Source of the DNA: Polyangiaceae bacterium
GTDB lineage: Bacteria > Myxococcota_A > Polyangia > Polyangiales > Polyangiaceae
DNA: 41,229 nucleotides
NCBI GenBank assembly: GCA_025937785.1
Contig: JAICQQ010000053.1
Location: forward strand, 1-41,229
Reading direction: 5' to 3'
The notes under the pieces were generated by a model that made no database searches, was not told the origin of the DNA, and saw nothing but the letters and a program-made list of their open reading frames with translations. This document shows positions 25,733 to 33,568 of the stretch, one piece after another (positions within the stretch are counted from its first letter, which is position 1; each line of letters opens with the position of its first letter). A program made the position numbers and the translations under genes.

Positions 25733-26118
25733 GGTTCGAGCCTCGGAGCTGTCGTGCCGAAGGTCGTTAGCCAGCGAAGGTCGCGCCCGTGCTGGTCGAC
25801 GGCGCGACGAATGTCAGCGATCTCCGCCTGCCGGGCGCGCAGTGCGACGAGCTCTTGATCCGCCGGATCGGGCGCGTCGGTAGCGGGCGGTGGTTCCGGA
25901 GCTGGCTCGGGTTCGGGCTTTGGTTTCGACTCGGGGTCGCGCCGCAGTAGACCGCCTCGGAGCTCGACGGGCTCGCTGCCGGGGATCGGTCGCCCCTGGA
26001 AGTCCAGCGAGTGAGAAAGCGTGCCCCGCTCTGCGTCGTGCAAGTAGAGCGCGCATGTGCGCCGGCCAGCGTGACCGAAAAGCGCATCAGCGAGCGGGGA
26101 TGATCTAGGCTTTTCCAC
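25729..26118 (-). CDS. unknown protein of the packaging run with Pro/Glu linker
   Basis: 129 residues from a GTG start. A small N-terminal domain (residues 1-60) is followed by a PKPEPEPAPEPPP linker and a coiled-coil-like helix (QELVALRARQAEIADIRRAVDQHGRDLRWL). It overlaps its neighbours by 14 and 4 bases. Not recognised. Confidence 0.5.
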   Translation of the reverse strand: MEKPRSSPLADALFGHAGRRTCALYLHDAERGTLSHSLDFQGRPIPGSEPVELRGGLLRRDPESKPKPEPEPAPEPPPATDAPDPADQELVALRARQAEIADIRRAVDQHGRDLRWLTTFGTTAPRLEP

Positions 26119-26479
26119 GGACGTGATCTCCTCCGAAGAAAAAGAACTCTCCAGCCGCCAGCACGAAGAGCGGCGCCGGCTGACCCGGGGTGTACATCGT
26201 GAGTCGCAGCCGGACCTCCTGGATCTCCGGACGCTCGCGAGCGTCGTCGGCCAACGCTTCGATCAACGATCTCGGGCTGGCCGCGAGCAGCATGGCGTCG
26301 CGGTCGACCGTGCCCCCGAGCTCAAAGTCGAGTGCCTCACTGAGCCAATGGTGCTCACGGTCGAGCACGACGAGCACGTGCGGGGCTGGCACCTCCTCGG
26401 CGGCCACCCTGCGGAAGAGAGCCACCGCGGAACTGCGCTCGCGAACGTAGGCGTGTGCACTATTCAGCGGCGTTTGCAT
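26105..26479 (-). CDS. unknown protein of the packaging run
   Basis: 124 residues, mixed alpha/beta (VPAPHVLVVLDREHHWLSEALDFELGG, EIQEVRLRLTMYTPG), ending in a hydrophobic segment FVLAAGEFFFFGG. It overlaps the upstream gene by 20 bases. Not recognised. Confidence 0.5.
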   Translation of the reverse strand: MQTPLNSAHAYVRERSSAVALFRRVAAEEVPAPHVLVVLDREHHWLSEALDFELGGTVDRDAMLLAASPRSLIEALADDARERPEIQEVRLRLTMYTPGQPAPLFVLAAGEFFFFGGDHVRGKA

Positions 26480-27230
26480 CGTCGGCCTCCACGGGCAGGT
26501 AGCGATCTAGTAGGGCCTGAGCGAGCGGAACACGCTGCGCGAACGCGCTCGCCGAATCCGCGTCGGGGTCAGGTGCTGGCCTGAACCAGGCGAAAACATC
26601 AGCGCCAGCGGTAGAAGCGAAGGCCTCGGCGAGCAGCTCCAAGCGAAGCTCGACGTCATGCAGGTAGCCCCCACCAATGCGGGCCAAGGCGCGCTGAAGC
26701 TCGGGGTAGTCCTGACTGAAAGCGTCGTCGATCTCGGGGCGACCGTGCCAATCCCGAAGCGCGAGACCGAACGCGGTTCGGAACACGTCGTCGGTCACAG
26801 CGTCGACCCTGTCGAGGATGCCCGCGGCCTCGGCTTCGCCATTGGCCTGCGCGACCTGCTCGGCCTCCTGCTCGAGGAACGCAAAGGCGTCACGGACCCA
26901 CTGCTCTTTCGCATCGGCGATCGCCAGGCCCCGCCCGATCAGTGCGGGGATCGCCTGGGAGCGCCGCTCCTCAATCTCGGAGTTCAACCGCTCGAACCCC
27001 GCTCGGGCGGTCGCACGCGCTGTTGCGCCAGCAGCCTCCCGAGCTGCAGCAAGGTCCCGCTCGGCGCGCTGGACGTGCTCCGTGGCCAGCCACTCCCGAT
27101 CCCGGCACCGAACAAGTGTCTTGTCGTCTGCGCAGTTCTCCCGCGCTGAAGCGAGCGCTGCCGTGGCGAGCTCCCGCTCCCCCTGGGCCGTGACCAACGC
27201 CCTCTGTGCCTGCTCGACGGCCTCACTCAC
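26460..27230 (-). CDS. coiled-coil protein of the packaging run
   Basis: 256 residues from a GTG at 27230 with GGAGG 7 bases upstream. The frame is open further upstream, but that is the neighbour gene read in another frame. Residues 1-90 form a long Ala/Glu/Arg coiled coil (EQAQRALVTAQGERELATAALASARE...AERDLAAAREAAGATARATARAG), and the rest is mixed helical. Scaffolding proteins of phages look like this, but so do many other proteins, and I cannot assign a function. Confidence 0.5.
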   Translation of the reverse strand: MSEAVEQAQRALVTAQGERELATAALASARENCADDKTLVRCRDREWLATEHVQRAERDLAAAREAAGATARATARAGFERLNSEIEERRSQAIPALIGRGLAIADAKEQWVRDAFAFLEQEAEQVAQANGEAEAAGILDRVDAVTDDVFRTAFGLALRDWHGRPEIDDAFSQDYPELQRALARIGGGYLHDVELRLELLAEAFASTAGADVFAWFRPAPDPDADSASAFAQRVPLAQALLDRYLPVEADDANAAE

Positions 27231-27702
27231 GGGGGGCCTCCGGTAGGGGGCGCACGCGTCGGTGGGGCTTGCCTGGCTTGCTCGGCGGGCGCATCGCGAG
27301 GTCGAGCCCACCGTCCAACTCCGGCGTGACGTCCTGCTCGCGGCCATCCTCCGAGCGCTGGACGACCCGAAGCGCGGGAGCGTGGCCACCGACGATCCGC
27401 CCGTTGCCGTCGAGCCGGTGAACCGCTGCGAGCCAGGCGCGGGGGACCTCGAGCTCGCCACCATTGGCGGGGACCGTGACGCGACAGCTCATGTGATGCC
27501 TTTGCCACCCCGCGGGGGGATGTTCGGGATCCTTGGGCTGTCCGAACCAAACGGTGAAGGTCTGAGGGTTGGGCGAGTCATTGCGAAGGACGACGTTCTC
27601 GTCATACCCAGTGTTCCAATCGCGCCGGTAGGACTCCGCGAACTCCTTTTTCCAGCGGGCGGGGGTGCCCGGGTAGTCGTGCCAATTTCGGGAATTAGTC
27701 AT
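27223..27702 (-). CDS. unknown protein following the large terminase
   Basis: 159 residues (MTNSRNWHDYPGTPARWKKEFAESYRRDWNTGYDENVVL...), beta-rich in the middle (NPQTFTVWFGQPKD, MSCRVTVPANGGELEVP), with a basic Pro-rich tail. It starts 3 bases after the terminase stop. In tailed phages this position is usually taken by the portal gene; this protein is far too short to be one. Confidence 0.5.
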   Translation of the reverse strand: MTNSRNWHDYPGTPARWKKEFAESYRRDWNTGYDENVVLRNDSPNPQTFTVWFGQPKDPEHPPAGWQRHHMSCRVTVPANGGELEVPRAWLAAVHRLDGNGRIVGGHAPALRVVQRSEDGREQDVTPELDGGLDLAMRPPSKPGKPHRRVRPLPEAPRE

Positions 27703-27705
27703 GTG

Positions 27706-29259
27706 TTATTGCTCCACTGTTTCCGCCGCGCGGAAGTACCGCCGGCGGCCAAACTCGTCGTACTCAACGCGCATGCCGAACATGCCCAAGCGCTCGTTCG
27801 TTCGGTAAGCCCGCTTGGCGAGCTCGAATTGTTCGGCCTCGCTGAGGGGCGGCCTCGCCGTCGCAATCGCCGCAATCGCCGAAGCCAGTGCCGGCCCGTA
27901 ATCGCAGTGCCTACCGTTGCGCCGGGGGAGGTCGATCGACCAACCGCCACCCGACTTGGGCATTTTGCGGACCGAGCGCAGGTCGGCGAGGAAGACCGGG
28001 TCCGGATGAAGCTCTAACATCGAGCTCTCAATCAGCGTCGCTACGCTACCGAAAGCCTCGGTGCGGTTGTCGGCAGTCCAACGAAACTCCACGAGTCGAA
28101 GGCCGTGCTGCGAAGCCAGCGCGCCGAAGGCATCAGGAGCGTACTGATCGACGTGAGCAGCCTGCAGCCCGAACCGTCGGAGCTCCTGGGCAGCCTCGCC
28201 AAGGGTCCGGTCGGGTGGGCCTTCCCATTCGCGAGCAACCACGGTCTGATATCGGATGCGTGAATCCTGCCGGGCCGGCGGAAGCGCCACGATCACCAGC
28301 GTGATCCGCTGAAACCCCGGATCGATCGCGGCCGCATAGACAGTCCCGGCGACAGGGGACAAGTCGAACTGCGTCTGGCGCGCCATCCGCTGAATCGCTG
28401 CCGGGGTGATCAGGTTGAGGGCCCCGATCGATAGGGGCACGCAGTCGAACTCGCGCCGTGCATTGTCGGGGTCGCGGTCGCGCTCGTCGGCAACGATGGT
28501 GCGGATGCGCTCGTCGTCGCGGGCCACGAGTGTGGGCAGGATGCAGGCCAGGGCCGTGGTGGGGTTACCGTGGTTTTTTTGGACGAGATCCCACAGCAGG
28601 CCGGACTCGATCCAAGCCGTGGAGATGATCATGAGCTGGCCGCCCCGAAGGATGCGGACCACGATCGACCGGTAGACCTCGCTGTCGTTGACGGCGCCGG
28701 TGTCGGCGTCACGGAAGAACGAACTCTCGTCCATCAGGGCGCCGAACAGGGTGCGCCCGCGGGTCGCGCTGCCGCCTCGACTCGCCGGCAGGCACTCGAT
28801 GGTGATGAGCCTACCGTCGTGGCGACGGAGGGTGATGCTGTCGGTGCTCCGCGAGACCACGAGGCGAGCCAGCTCAGGTGTCGAGTCGACGGCGCCGGTG
28901 ACGTACCGGAGCGCCTGGCGACCCAGCCTCAAGTCGGGGGTGACGATGACGCCGAACGCCGTTTCGCCAAGCGCCAGGCCCCCGAGGTCGATGGTTAGGC
29001 CGGAGAACAGCAGGGACAGCGCACACAGCCACGTACCACCGACGCGGGCGCCCTTGATGCACGCGAACACATGCCGGGCGGCGTCGGGGATGCGGTCGAC
29101 GTCACCGAACATGCGGCGAAACAGTTCGCGGTCACCCGCGCTCAGGTCCACCGGATCGACTCCGTCACGCCACACCCGCACCCAAACCTGCTGGGCTCGG
29201 GTCAGCACCTTGATCCGCAGAGTGCGGGTCAAGAACGACAGGAACGTGGGGGTACGCAT
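27706..29259 (-). CDS. phage terminase large subunit
   Basis: 517 residues with both terminase domains. The ATPase part has KGARVGGT (residues 69-76), a deviant Walker A with the lysine at the front, as in lambda gpA (KSARVGYS). Walker B is LFGALMDE (Asp177, Glu178) and a coupling motif STAW lies at 213-216. The RNase H-like nuclease part has AAIDPGF (Asp313), then VDQYAPDAF and HCDYGPAL with the later acidic residues. The enzyme cuts concatemeric DNA and pumps it into a procapsid through a portal. The start overlaps the upstream gene by one base. It is full length, so it is probably functional. Confidence 0.85.
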   Translation of the reverse strand: MRTPTFLSFLTRTLRIKVLTRAQQVWVRVWRDGVDPVDLSAGDRELFRRMFGDVDRIPDAARHVFACIKGARVGGTWLCALSLLFSGLTIDLGGLALGETAFGVIVTPDLRLGRQALRYVTGAVDSTPELARLVVSRSTDSITLRRHDGRLITIECLPASRGGSATRGRTLFGALMDESSFFRDADTGAVNDSEVYRSIVVRILRGGQLMIISTAWIESGLLWDLVQKNHGNPTTALACILPTLVARDDERIRTIVADERDRDPDNARREFDCVPLSIGALNLITPAAIQRMARQTQFDLSPVAGTVYAAAIDPGFQRITLVIVALPPARQDSRIRYQTVVAREWEGPPDRTLGEAAQELRRFGLQAAHVDQYAPDAFGALASQHGLRLVEFRWTADNRTEAFGSVATLIESSMLELHPDPVFLADLRSVRKMPKSGGGWSIDLPRRNGRHCDYGPALASAIAAIATARPPLSEAEQFELAKRAYRTNERLGMFGMRVEYDEFGRRRYFRAAETVEQ

Positions 29260-29915
29260 TACCGGTCGGTCTCCTCGGGCAGCATCCAGCTCGGGGTAGC
29301 GGGGGGCGTGACGGCGCGGCGAGCAGCAGCCAACTTGGCCGTGTACTCGTGGGCGGCGGCGATGTTTTGTCGGCTATCGTTGGCCAGCGCCGAAGCCGTC
29401 CGGAAGTCTCCTCGGGCGAACAGCACCCGGCTGGCGACCATCTGCAGCGCGGCGCTCACCACCATGCTCGCCGGACCATTGGGGCAGGTGCCACCACCGA
29501 CCAGCTGAGCCAGCTCTGCCGTCTCGACCCTGACGAAGTCGAGCGCCAACGGAAGCGAGCGCGCGAACTCAGCGTCGGAGGCCACCATGCCCGGCAGGAG
29601 CTCCGAGGCAAGCGTGGCCAACTCCGAGGCCCGCTCGCCCGCGAGCCGGTCGAGCTCTCGATTCAGGGACACTTGGAGGCCGCCCAGGCGGGCCAAGAGA
29701 CGCGCCGACTCGCCGGAGGCAACCCGGGCGCCCTCGCCCCGCTCGACGTCTGCCAGGGCCGCTCTCGTGGCGGCAATGGCCCCTCTGAGCTGGTCTGCCC
29801 GAGCGGACGTCACTGGCCCGCGCACATCCGGCACGCCTGCCAGCGCTTCGTCGAGGGGCATGGTCTCGATCCGAGGCACGCCAGCGCCAGCACCGTGACC
29901 GTGTCGCAAGCTCAT
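29259..29915 (-). CDS. candidate terminase small subunit or terminase-linked protein
   Basis: 218 residues directly upstream of the large terminase, overlapping it by one base. Largely helical (ADQLRGAIAATRAALADVERGEGARVASGESARLLARLGGLQVSLNRELDRLAGERASELATLASELLPGM). Small terminases occupy this position and are helical DNA-recognition proteins, but I cannot point to a clear N-terminal helix-turn-helix. The assignment rests on position. Confidence 0.45.
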   Translation of the reverse strand: MSLRHGHGAGAGVPRIETMPLDEALAGVPDVRGPVTSARADQLRGAIAATRAALADVERGEGARVASGESARLLARLGGLQVSLNRELDRLAGERASELATLASELLPGMVASDAEFARSLPLALDFVRVETAELAQLVGGGTCPNGPASMVVSAALQMVASRVLFARGDFRTASALANDSRQNIAAAHEYTAKLAAARRAVTPPATPSWMLPEETDR

Positions 29916-30100
29916 CGGCGGGGCTCCGCGGAGCAGGGCCGCGTGCGAATCACCGGGTGCGTTACCCGTCGCCCTGAGAGCGGATCAGGCGGGAAAGACG
30001 CCCTGCGCGAGCGCTGCGTGCGATTCGGGGCGGGCACGTCGACCCCATCGGGTGCGGGTCTCACCTGGAATCGCGGGGTTACCTCTGCAGGGCTCGGCAT
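29912..30100 (-). CDS. small Pro/Arg-rich ORF at the head of the packaging run
   Basis: 62 residues from the ATG at 30100 (a TTG lies 9 bases earlier). It overlaps the next start by 4 bases (ATGA). The composition is Pro/Arg/Ser-rich without clear structure, so it could be a leader ORF or chance. It begins 33 bases after the repeated regulatory sequence at 30133-30160. Confidence 0.35.
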   Translation of the reverse strand: MPSPAEVTPRFQVRPAPDGVDVPAPNRTQRSRRASFPPDPLSGRRVTHPVIRTRPCSAEPRR

Positions 30101-30132
30101 TGCTGACAAGTTGCCAGCAGGGGCTCCACGGA

Positions 30133-30160
30133 ATCACGTCACGTGAAATGTCGTGCGGTT
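30133..30160 (-). promoter_or_regulatory. repeated regulatory sequence, copy 1 (packaging run)
   Basis: On the minus strand AACCGCACGACATTTC, two variable bases, then GTGACGTGAT. It is identical at 26 of 28 positions to 32807-32834. Both copies stand 31-33 bases upstream of the first gene of a minus-strand run, so it is likely a shared promoter or activator site. Confidence 0.55.
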
Positions 30161-30206
30161 TCCGGGAGGGGGCTCGGGCGGCTCGGGCGATGGCAATTCG
30201 CCCCCT

Positions 30207-30995
30207 TCACTTCCCCCCAAAGTCCTCAACCACGTCCCCCTGCTCGCCGCGCAGATCCAAGCAGCGGCGCCCGAACGCATCGCCGAACATGTCCGCCCCG
30301 AAGAGCCGCGCCATACGCTCGCCTGCCGTCACGATCGTTGGCAGCCCAGCATCGTAGCGAGCGGCCATCACCTCCCGGGTCAAGTCGTGCCGTGTGGGCC
30401 AAGTGATGTCGTCGATTACCACCAGCCGACCAGTCTTGGCCTTGCGGACTTCGGAAGCCTCGCCCTGTCCGAGCGGGTGACCGCGCTGAGCGACCAGCAG
30501 GTCTTGAGCAGCGATCCAACCACCGCGAAAGCGGGACTCGCTGTCGGGCCAGCGGTCATCCTGGTAGCTCGCTGGGGACCATCCCTCGCGCTTGAGCTCC
30601 TGACGGGCTTCCACGCGCTTTGCTCGGCGTAGGACGCAGAATGCCGCGATCGACTTGCCGATGCCTGTGGGGCCCAGCAGGACGGCGCTACGGCCATCGT
30701 AGGTCTCCACCCACTGCCGGACCTGGGGACCGCGCTCGGCGAGAATGGCGAGAATCTGCTCATCGGTCAGTGCAGCAAAACCCGGCGGGCCCACATCTGA
30801 CACCCGACGGTCGAGCTCGGCCTCGATGACGTCGTGCTGCAGGCGCTCCCACCAGTTCGGTTGTTTGATCGCGGCGTGGAATTTCGCGGAGCGCCAGCGG
30901 GCGTGCTCGAGGTAGTTTCGGAGGGTCGATGGGTGGATGCCGACCTCACGGGCGCAGCATTCCAGGGTGGTTTCTTTTCGGGCTTCGTTGCTCAT
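30207..30995 (-). CDS. DnaC/IstB-like AAA+ ATPase, probable helicase loader
   Basis: 262 residues from the ATG at 30995, which overlaps the upstream stop (ATGA). An N-terminal helical segment (CAREVGIHPSTLRNYLEHARWRSAKF) resembles a helix-turn-helix. The P-loop is GPTGIGKS (108-115) in AVLLGPTGIGKSIAA, and Walker B is LVVIDDI (Asp195, Asp196). The C-terminal part has a sensor-like strand (LPTIVTAGE) and an arginine-rich end (FGRRCLDLRG). Phage and plasmid proteins of this type load the replicative helicase. Pairing with an initiator-like protein next door supports that role. Confidence 0.75.
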   Translation of the reverse strand: MSNEARKETTLECCAREVGIHPSTLRNYLEHARWRSAKFHAAIKQPNWWERLQHDVIEAELDRRVSDVGPPGFAALTDEQILAILAERGPQVRQWVETYDGRSAVLLGPTGIGKSIAAFCVLRRAKRVEARQELKREGWSPASYQDDRWPDSESRFRGGWIAAQDLLVAQRGHPLGQGEASEVRKAKTGRLVVIDDITWPTRHDLTREVMAARYDAGLPTIVTAGERMARLFGADMFGDAFGRRCLDLRGEQGDVVEDFGGK

Positions 30996-31990
30996 CGGAT
31001 TCTCCGTCCGTACTTGGCGCCAACATCGACGCCGGAGTGTTGGGGCGCTTGGGCGCCGTTGGCTTTGCGGGGGCTTGGTTGGTCGCCCTGCAGCTTGTTC
31101 AGATCGGCGACGATCTCCCAGGGTTGGCAGCGGTTCGTGCGGCGCCAGTCGTCGGCAAAATTCCTGGTGATGACCCGCTTCGCCGCGTCGAGGTCGCCCA
31201 GCTCCGAGAGCAGATCCTTGAGGGCGCGCATTGCCCGTGGCCACTGCTTGCCCAGCTTCGGAGGGACGCGTTTCGCCCGCTCGTATTCGGCGGAGTAGTG
31301 ATCTCGGAGCTGGGTTACCCGTGGGTCGGGTGGATCTGTCCCTTCGATGCTCTTCGAGGTCTCACTTCCAGATCTTTGTTTCTCAGGCTTTGGAGGGGGG
31401 GTCTGATCTGGAGTCTCTTTGATGAGTGATTGCTGCGCGGAGCTGTGCGACGCGGGATCTGGTTCCTTCATCTGGTTCCTTCCTGGTTCCTTACGTGTGC
31501 CCGTTTGAGACAGATCGGAGCCTCGATTGAGACAGATTGGGTGCTCCGTTTGAGACAGATCCGATCGCGGCGCACGGCCATCTGTATCGATTGGAGCTAC
31601 AGTTGCTGTAGCCTCGTTTGAGACAGTTCGGCGCTTCCGTGAGGGCGTGACTGTGCCGAACGGAGCCACAGTCAGAAGGGCAGCCATCGTGCCGCTGAGG
31701 TCGTAGACATTGGTGGCCCGGTTTCGCCGACTCACTCCGACGATGCCCAGGCGTTCGAGCTCGGAGATCGCGTTCGTGACCGTGTTGGGCCGGGCCGTTG
31801 CGAGCCGCGCAAGGCGCCGAAGCCCCACGACAGGGGACGGATTCTTCGCGCTGTGGTGGCGGACGATCGCGCTGAGCGTGAGCTTGCAGGCCCCCGACAG
31901 CTCGGTCTCCAGAATCGCATCACGAATCTTCAGCTGGTCCCACTCGCCGTTTTCCAAGAAAACACGCAGCCGCTCGACTGCCTCAGTCAT
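30992..31990 (-). CDS. winged-helix replication initiator-like protein
   Basis: 332 residues from the ATG at 31990 (MTEAVERLRVFL). Residues about 30-100 form a winged helix (KLTLSAIVRHHSAKNPSPVVGLRRLARLATARPNTVTNAISELERLGIVGVSRR), a DNA-binding layout common in phage replication proteins that start with a replisome-organiser domain. A long polar linker (residues about 130-230) leads to a C-terminal helical domain (AMRALKDLLSELGDLDAAKRVITRNFADDWRRTNRCQPWEIVADLNKL). In the linker region, near-repeated codon blocks encode SDLSQTEHPICLNRGSDLSQT. It overlaps the ATPase gene by 4 bases. Confidence 0.65.
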   Translation of the reverse strand: MTEAVERLRVFLENGEWDQLKIRDAILETELSGACKLTLSAIVRHHSAKNPSPVVGLRRLARLATARPNTVTNAISELERLGIVGVSRRNRATNVYDLSGTMAALLTVAPFGTVTPSRKRRTVSNEATATVAPIDTDGRAPRSDLSQTEHPICLNRGSDLSQTGTRKEPGRNQMKEPDPASHSSAQQSLIKETPDQTPPPKPEKQRSGSETSKSIEGTDPPDPRVTQLRDHYSAEYERAKRVPPKLGKQWPRAMRALKDLLSELGDLDAAKRVITRNFADDWRRTNRCQPWEIVADLNKLQGDQPSPRKANGAQAPQHSGVDVGAKYGRRIR

Positions 31991-32150
31991 CCGCACCATC
32001 CTCGCGTCGCCACTCGATCTCGAGCTGGATCCGACGGTGCATGTCCGCGTCATCCGGATCGCAGGTGCACCGCTGCCACTCGCGACCGCACATCAGGCAG
32101 ACCCCGAGCGGGAGCGGATCATCAGGATCATCGGGCTCCCACGGCGTCAC
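31983..32150 (-). CDS. small zinc-ribbon-like protein
   Basis: 55 residues from a GTG start that overlaps the upstream stop (GTGA). Very acidic, with CLMCGREWQRCTC: the Cys-x2-Cys and Cys-x-Cys pairs could bind one zinc. It lies in the replication run; role unknown. Confidence 0.5.
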   Translation of the reverse strand: MTPWEPDDPDDPLPLGVCLMCGREWQRCTCDPDDADMHRRIQLEIEWRREDGADD

Positions 32151-32518
32151 CGGGCACCCCCTAGGGCGGCCAGCTCGCGCTCCGCCTGCACCTCCCACGC
32201 GTCCAGGTCGACCACCGATGCGGCGCGCCTGCGCGGCGCTGGCTCGCTCGGGGCGGCCTCGATCGCGGCGTCGATGTCCGAGCGGCGGACGAGATACGCC
32301 CCACGCGGGCCCCGATGACTCCGCAGTCGACCCGATCGGCACCAGGATCTCAGTGTGTGTGGAGACAGCTGGGTCGCTCTGGCGGCTGCCTCGAGACTCA
32401 CCGCTGGATCGTCGACGGGCCGCTCCGTCTGGTCCACCGCGGCCTCGAGCGAGGCGACCAGCGCCCGTGCAGCCGCGAGCGCGGCCACCAACTGACGTCG
32501 GGATGTGCTATCCTGCAT
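32147..32518 (-). CDS. MerR/excisionase-type helix-turn-helix protein
   Basis: 123 residues from the ATG at 32518 with GGAGGAGATCC just upstream. After an N-terminal helix (residues 1-30) comes a helix-turn-helix of the type shared by MerR and phage excisionases: VSLEAAARATQLSPHTLRSWCRSGRLRSHRGPRGAYLVRRSDIDAAI. The phrase ending in YLVRRSDID is typical. The position in the replication run, far from the integrase in the integrated map, suggests a regulator or a recombination directionality factor. Confidence 0.65.
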   Translation of the reverse strand: MQDSTSRRQLVAALAAARALVASLEAAVDQTERPVDDPAVSLEAAARATQLSPHTLRSWCRSGRLRSHRGPRGAYLVRRSDIDAAIEAAPSEPAPRRRAASVVDLDAWEVQAERELAALGGAR

Positions 32519-32581
32519 GCGGATCTCCTCCAGCGAGCGCCGCTCACCTCCCCAGGTCGAGCGGCGTTCGCATTTTCGGCA

Positions 32582-32776
32582 TCAGGCCGCTGTTTCCCCA
32601 GGGCTTTCGGCCGATTTGAGGCCGAGCCGCACCATGGCAGCGTCGATGCGCTGGGCGCACACGCCTGCGACGGGCTGCCCCGTCAGTCGGCGGACGACGG
32701 TCCTAGGATCGGCGCTCGCCTCGACAGCGATCCGCCGCACGGTTGCAGAGTCATGCTCCGGTGTCCTGATTGCCAT
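32582..32776 (-). CDS. small helix-turn-helix protein, first gene of the replication run
   Basis: 64 residues (MAIRTPEHDSATVRRIAVEASADPRTVVRRLTGQPVAGVCAQRIDAAMVRLGL). Helices VRRIAVEASA and RTVVRRLTG form a helix-turn-helix like the N-terminus of LacI-type regulators. It starts 31 bases after copy 2 of the shared regulatory sequence, so it may regulate that site. Confidence 0.6.
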   Translation of the reverse strand: MAIRTPEHDSATVRRIAVEASADPRTVVRRLTGQPVAGVCAQRIDAAMVRLGLKSAESPGETAA

Positions 32777-32806
32777 GCCGGCATCATGGCGACCGGCGCA
32801 CCACAG

Positions 32807-32834
32807 ATCACGTCACTCGAAATGTCGTGCGGTT
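32807..32834 (-). promoter_or_regulatory. repeated regulatory sequence, copy 2 (replication run)
   Basis: Same sequence as 30133-30160 except for two central bases (GA instead of AC on the minus strand). Similarity continues for a few bases downstream (GTGG). It ends exactly at the stop codon of the gene at 32834. Confidence 0.55.
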
Positions 32835-33526
32835 CAGCGTTTGCGCTTGTTCGCGTTTGACGCCCCGCCCCTCGACCCCGACCCGGACCAGCTCTCAAAC
32901 GGTTTCGGGTCACAGAGATCGTTTAGTCCCAGCCGTGGCGGCTTTCTTCTCGTCGGATTGTTTGGATCGCCAGGGTCGCCCATCAGGATGCCGGCGGCAC
33001 TGATCTTCGTGGGCGTCCCCTTGGGGGTTCGTCGCGTCGGCTTGTTTTGGTCCCAGCGCTCCAACAACGCGACCACGTCCTCCAGCCGCTCGAACAGCCC
33101 GTTAAACCCACCCACGTGGAGGCATAGCGATGTAGCGAGACTGATCGCTACCTGATCGGCTGGGTAGACACCATCCCTGAGCAGCTTGGCTTTTTCTTCC
33201 ACTAGACGGACCGCGACCGCCTGACGGTCCCCGGTCCCCTTGGCTTTCACCACACCCGCGATCCGCTCCAAAGCCGCACGAGCTGGCGCCCCCTCTAGGC
33301 CCCCGCCCAGTTGGGCCGCCACCCAATGCACCAGCCAATAAGCTAGCATTGGTGGGCGAGGTAGTTCGAGCTTCGGCAGGTCTCCGCGTTCGTGAGCTGC
33401 AGCCCACGTCACCAGGCATTCCCGGTGGGCCTTGAGCAGGATCTCTCCCCACTCTGCCATCAAGGCCGCTACCGCGGCGTCGTCTTCGGGGTTATCCTTC
33501 GTCTCGGTCACTCGCTTGACCCACAC
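32834..33526 (-). CDS. unknown protein in the element's right part
   Basis: 230 residues. The first 150 are helical with Trp-rich segments (MLAYWLVHWVAAQLGGGL; AISLATSLCLHVGGFNGLFERLEDVVALLERW), and the last 80 are basic and Pro/Gly-rich. No membrane helix is convincing. It lies upstream of the replication run and may be an accessory gene or an early regulator. Not recognised. Confidence 0.5.
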   Translation of the reverse strand: MWVKRVTETKDNPEDDAAVAALMAEWGEILLKAHRECLVTWAAAHERGDLPKLELPRPPMLAYWLVHWVAAQLGGGLEGAPARAALERIAGVVKAKGTGDRQAVAVRLVEEKAKLLRDGVYPADQVAISLATSLCLHVGGFNGLFERLEDVVALLERWDQNKPTRRTPKGTPTKISAAGILMGDPGDPNNPTRRKPPRLGLNDLCDPKPFESWSGSGSRGGASNANKRKR

Positions 33527-33568
33527 CCCAGGGCGCTTGCCGGCGCTGCTGGGGTTCCTTTCTTGCCT

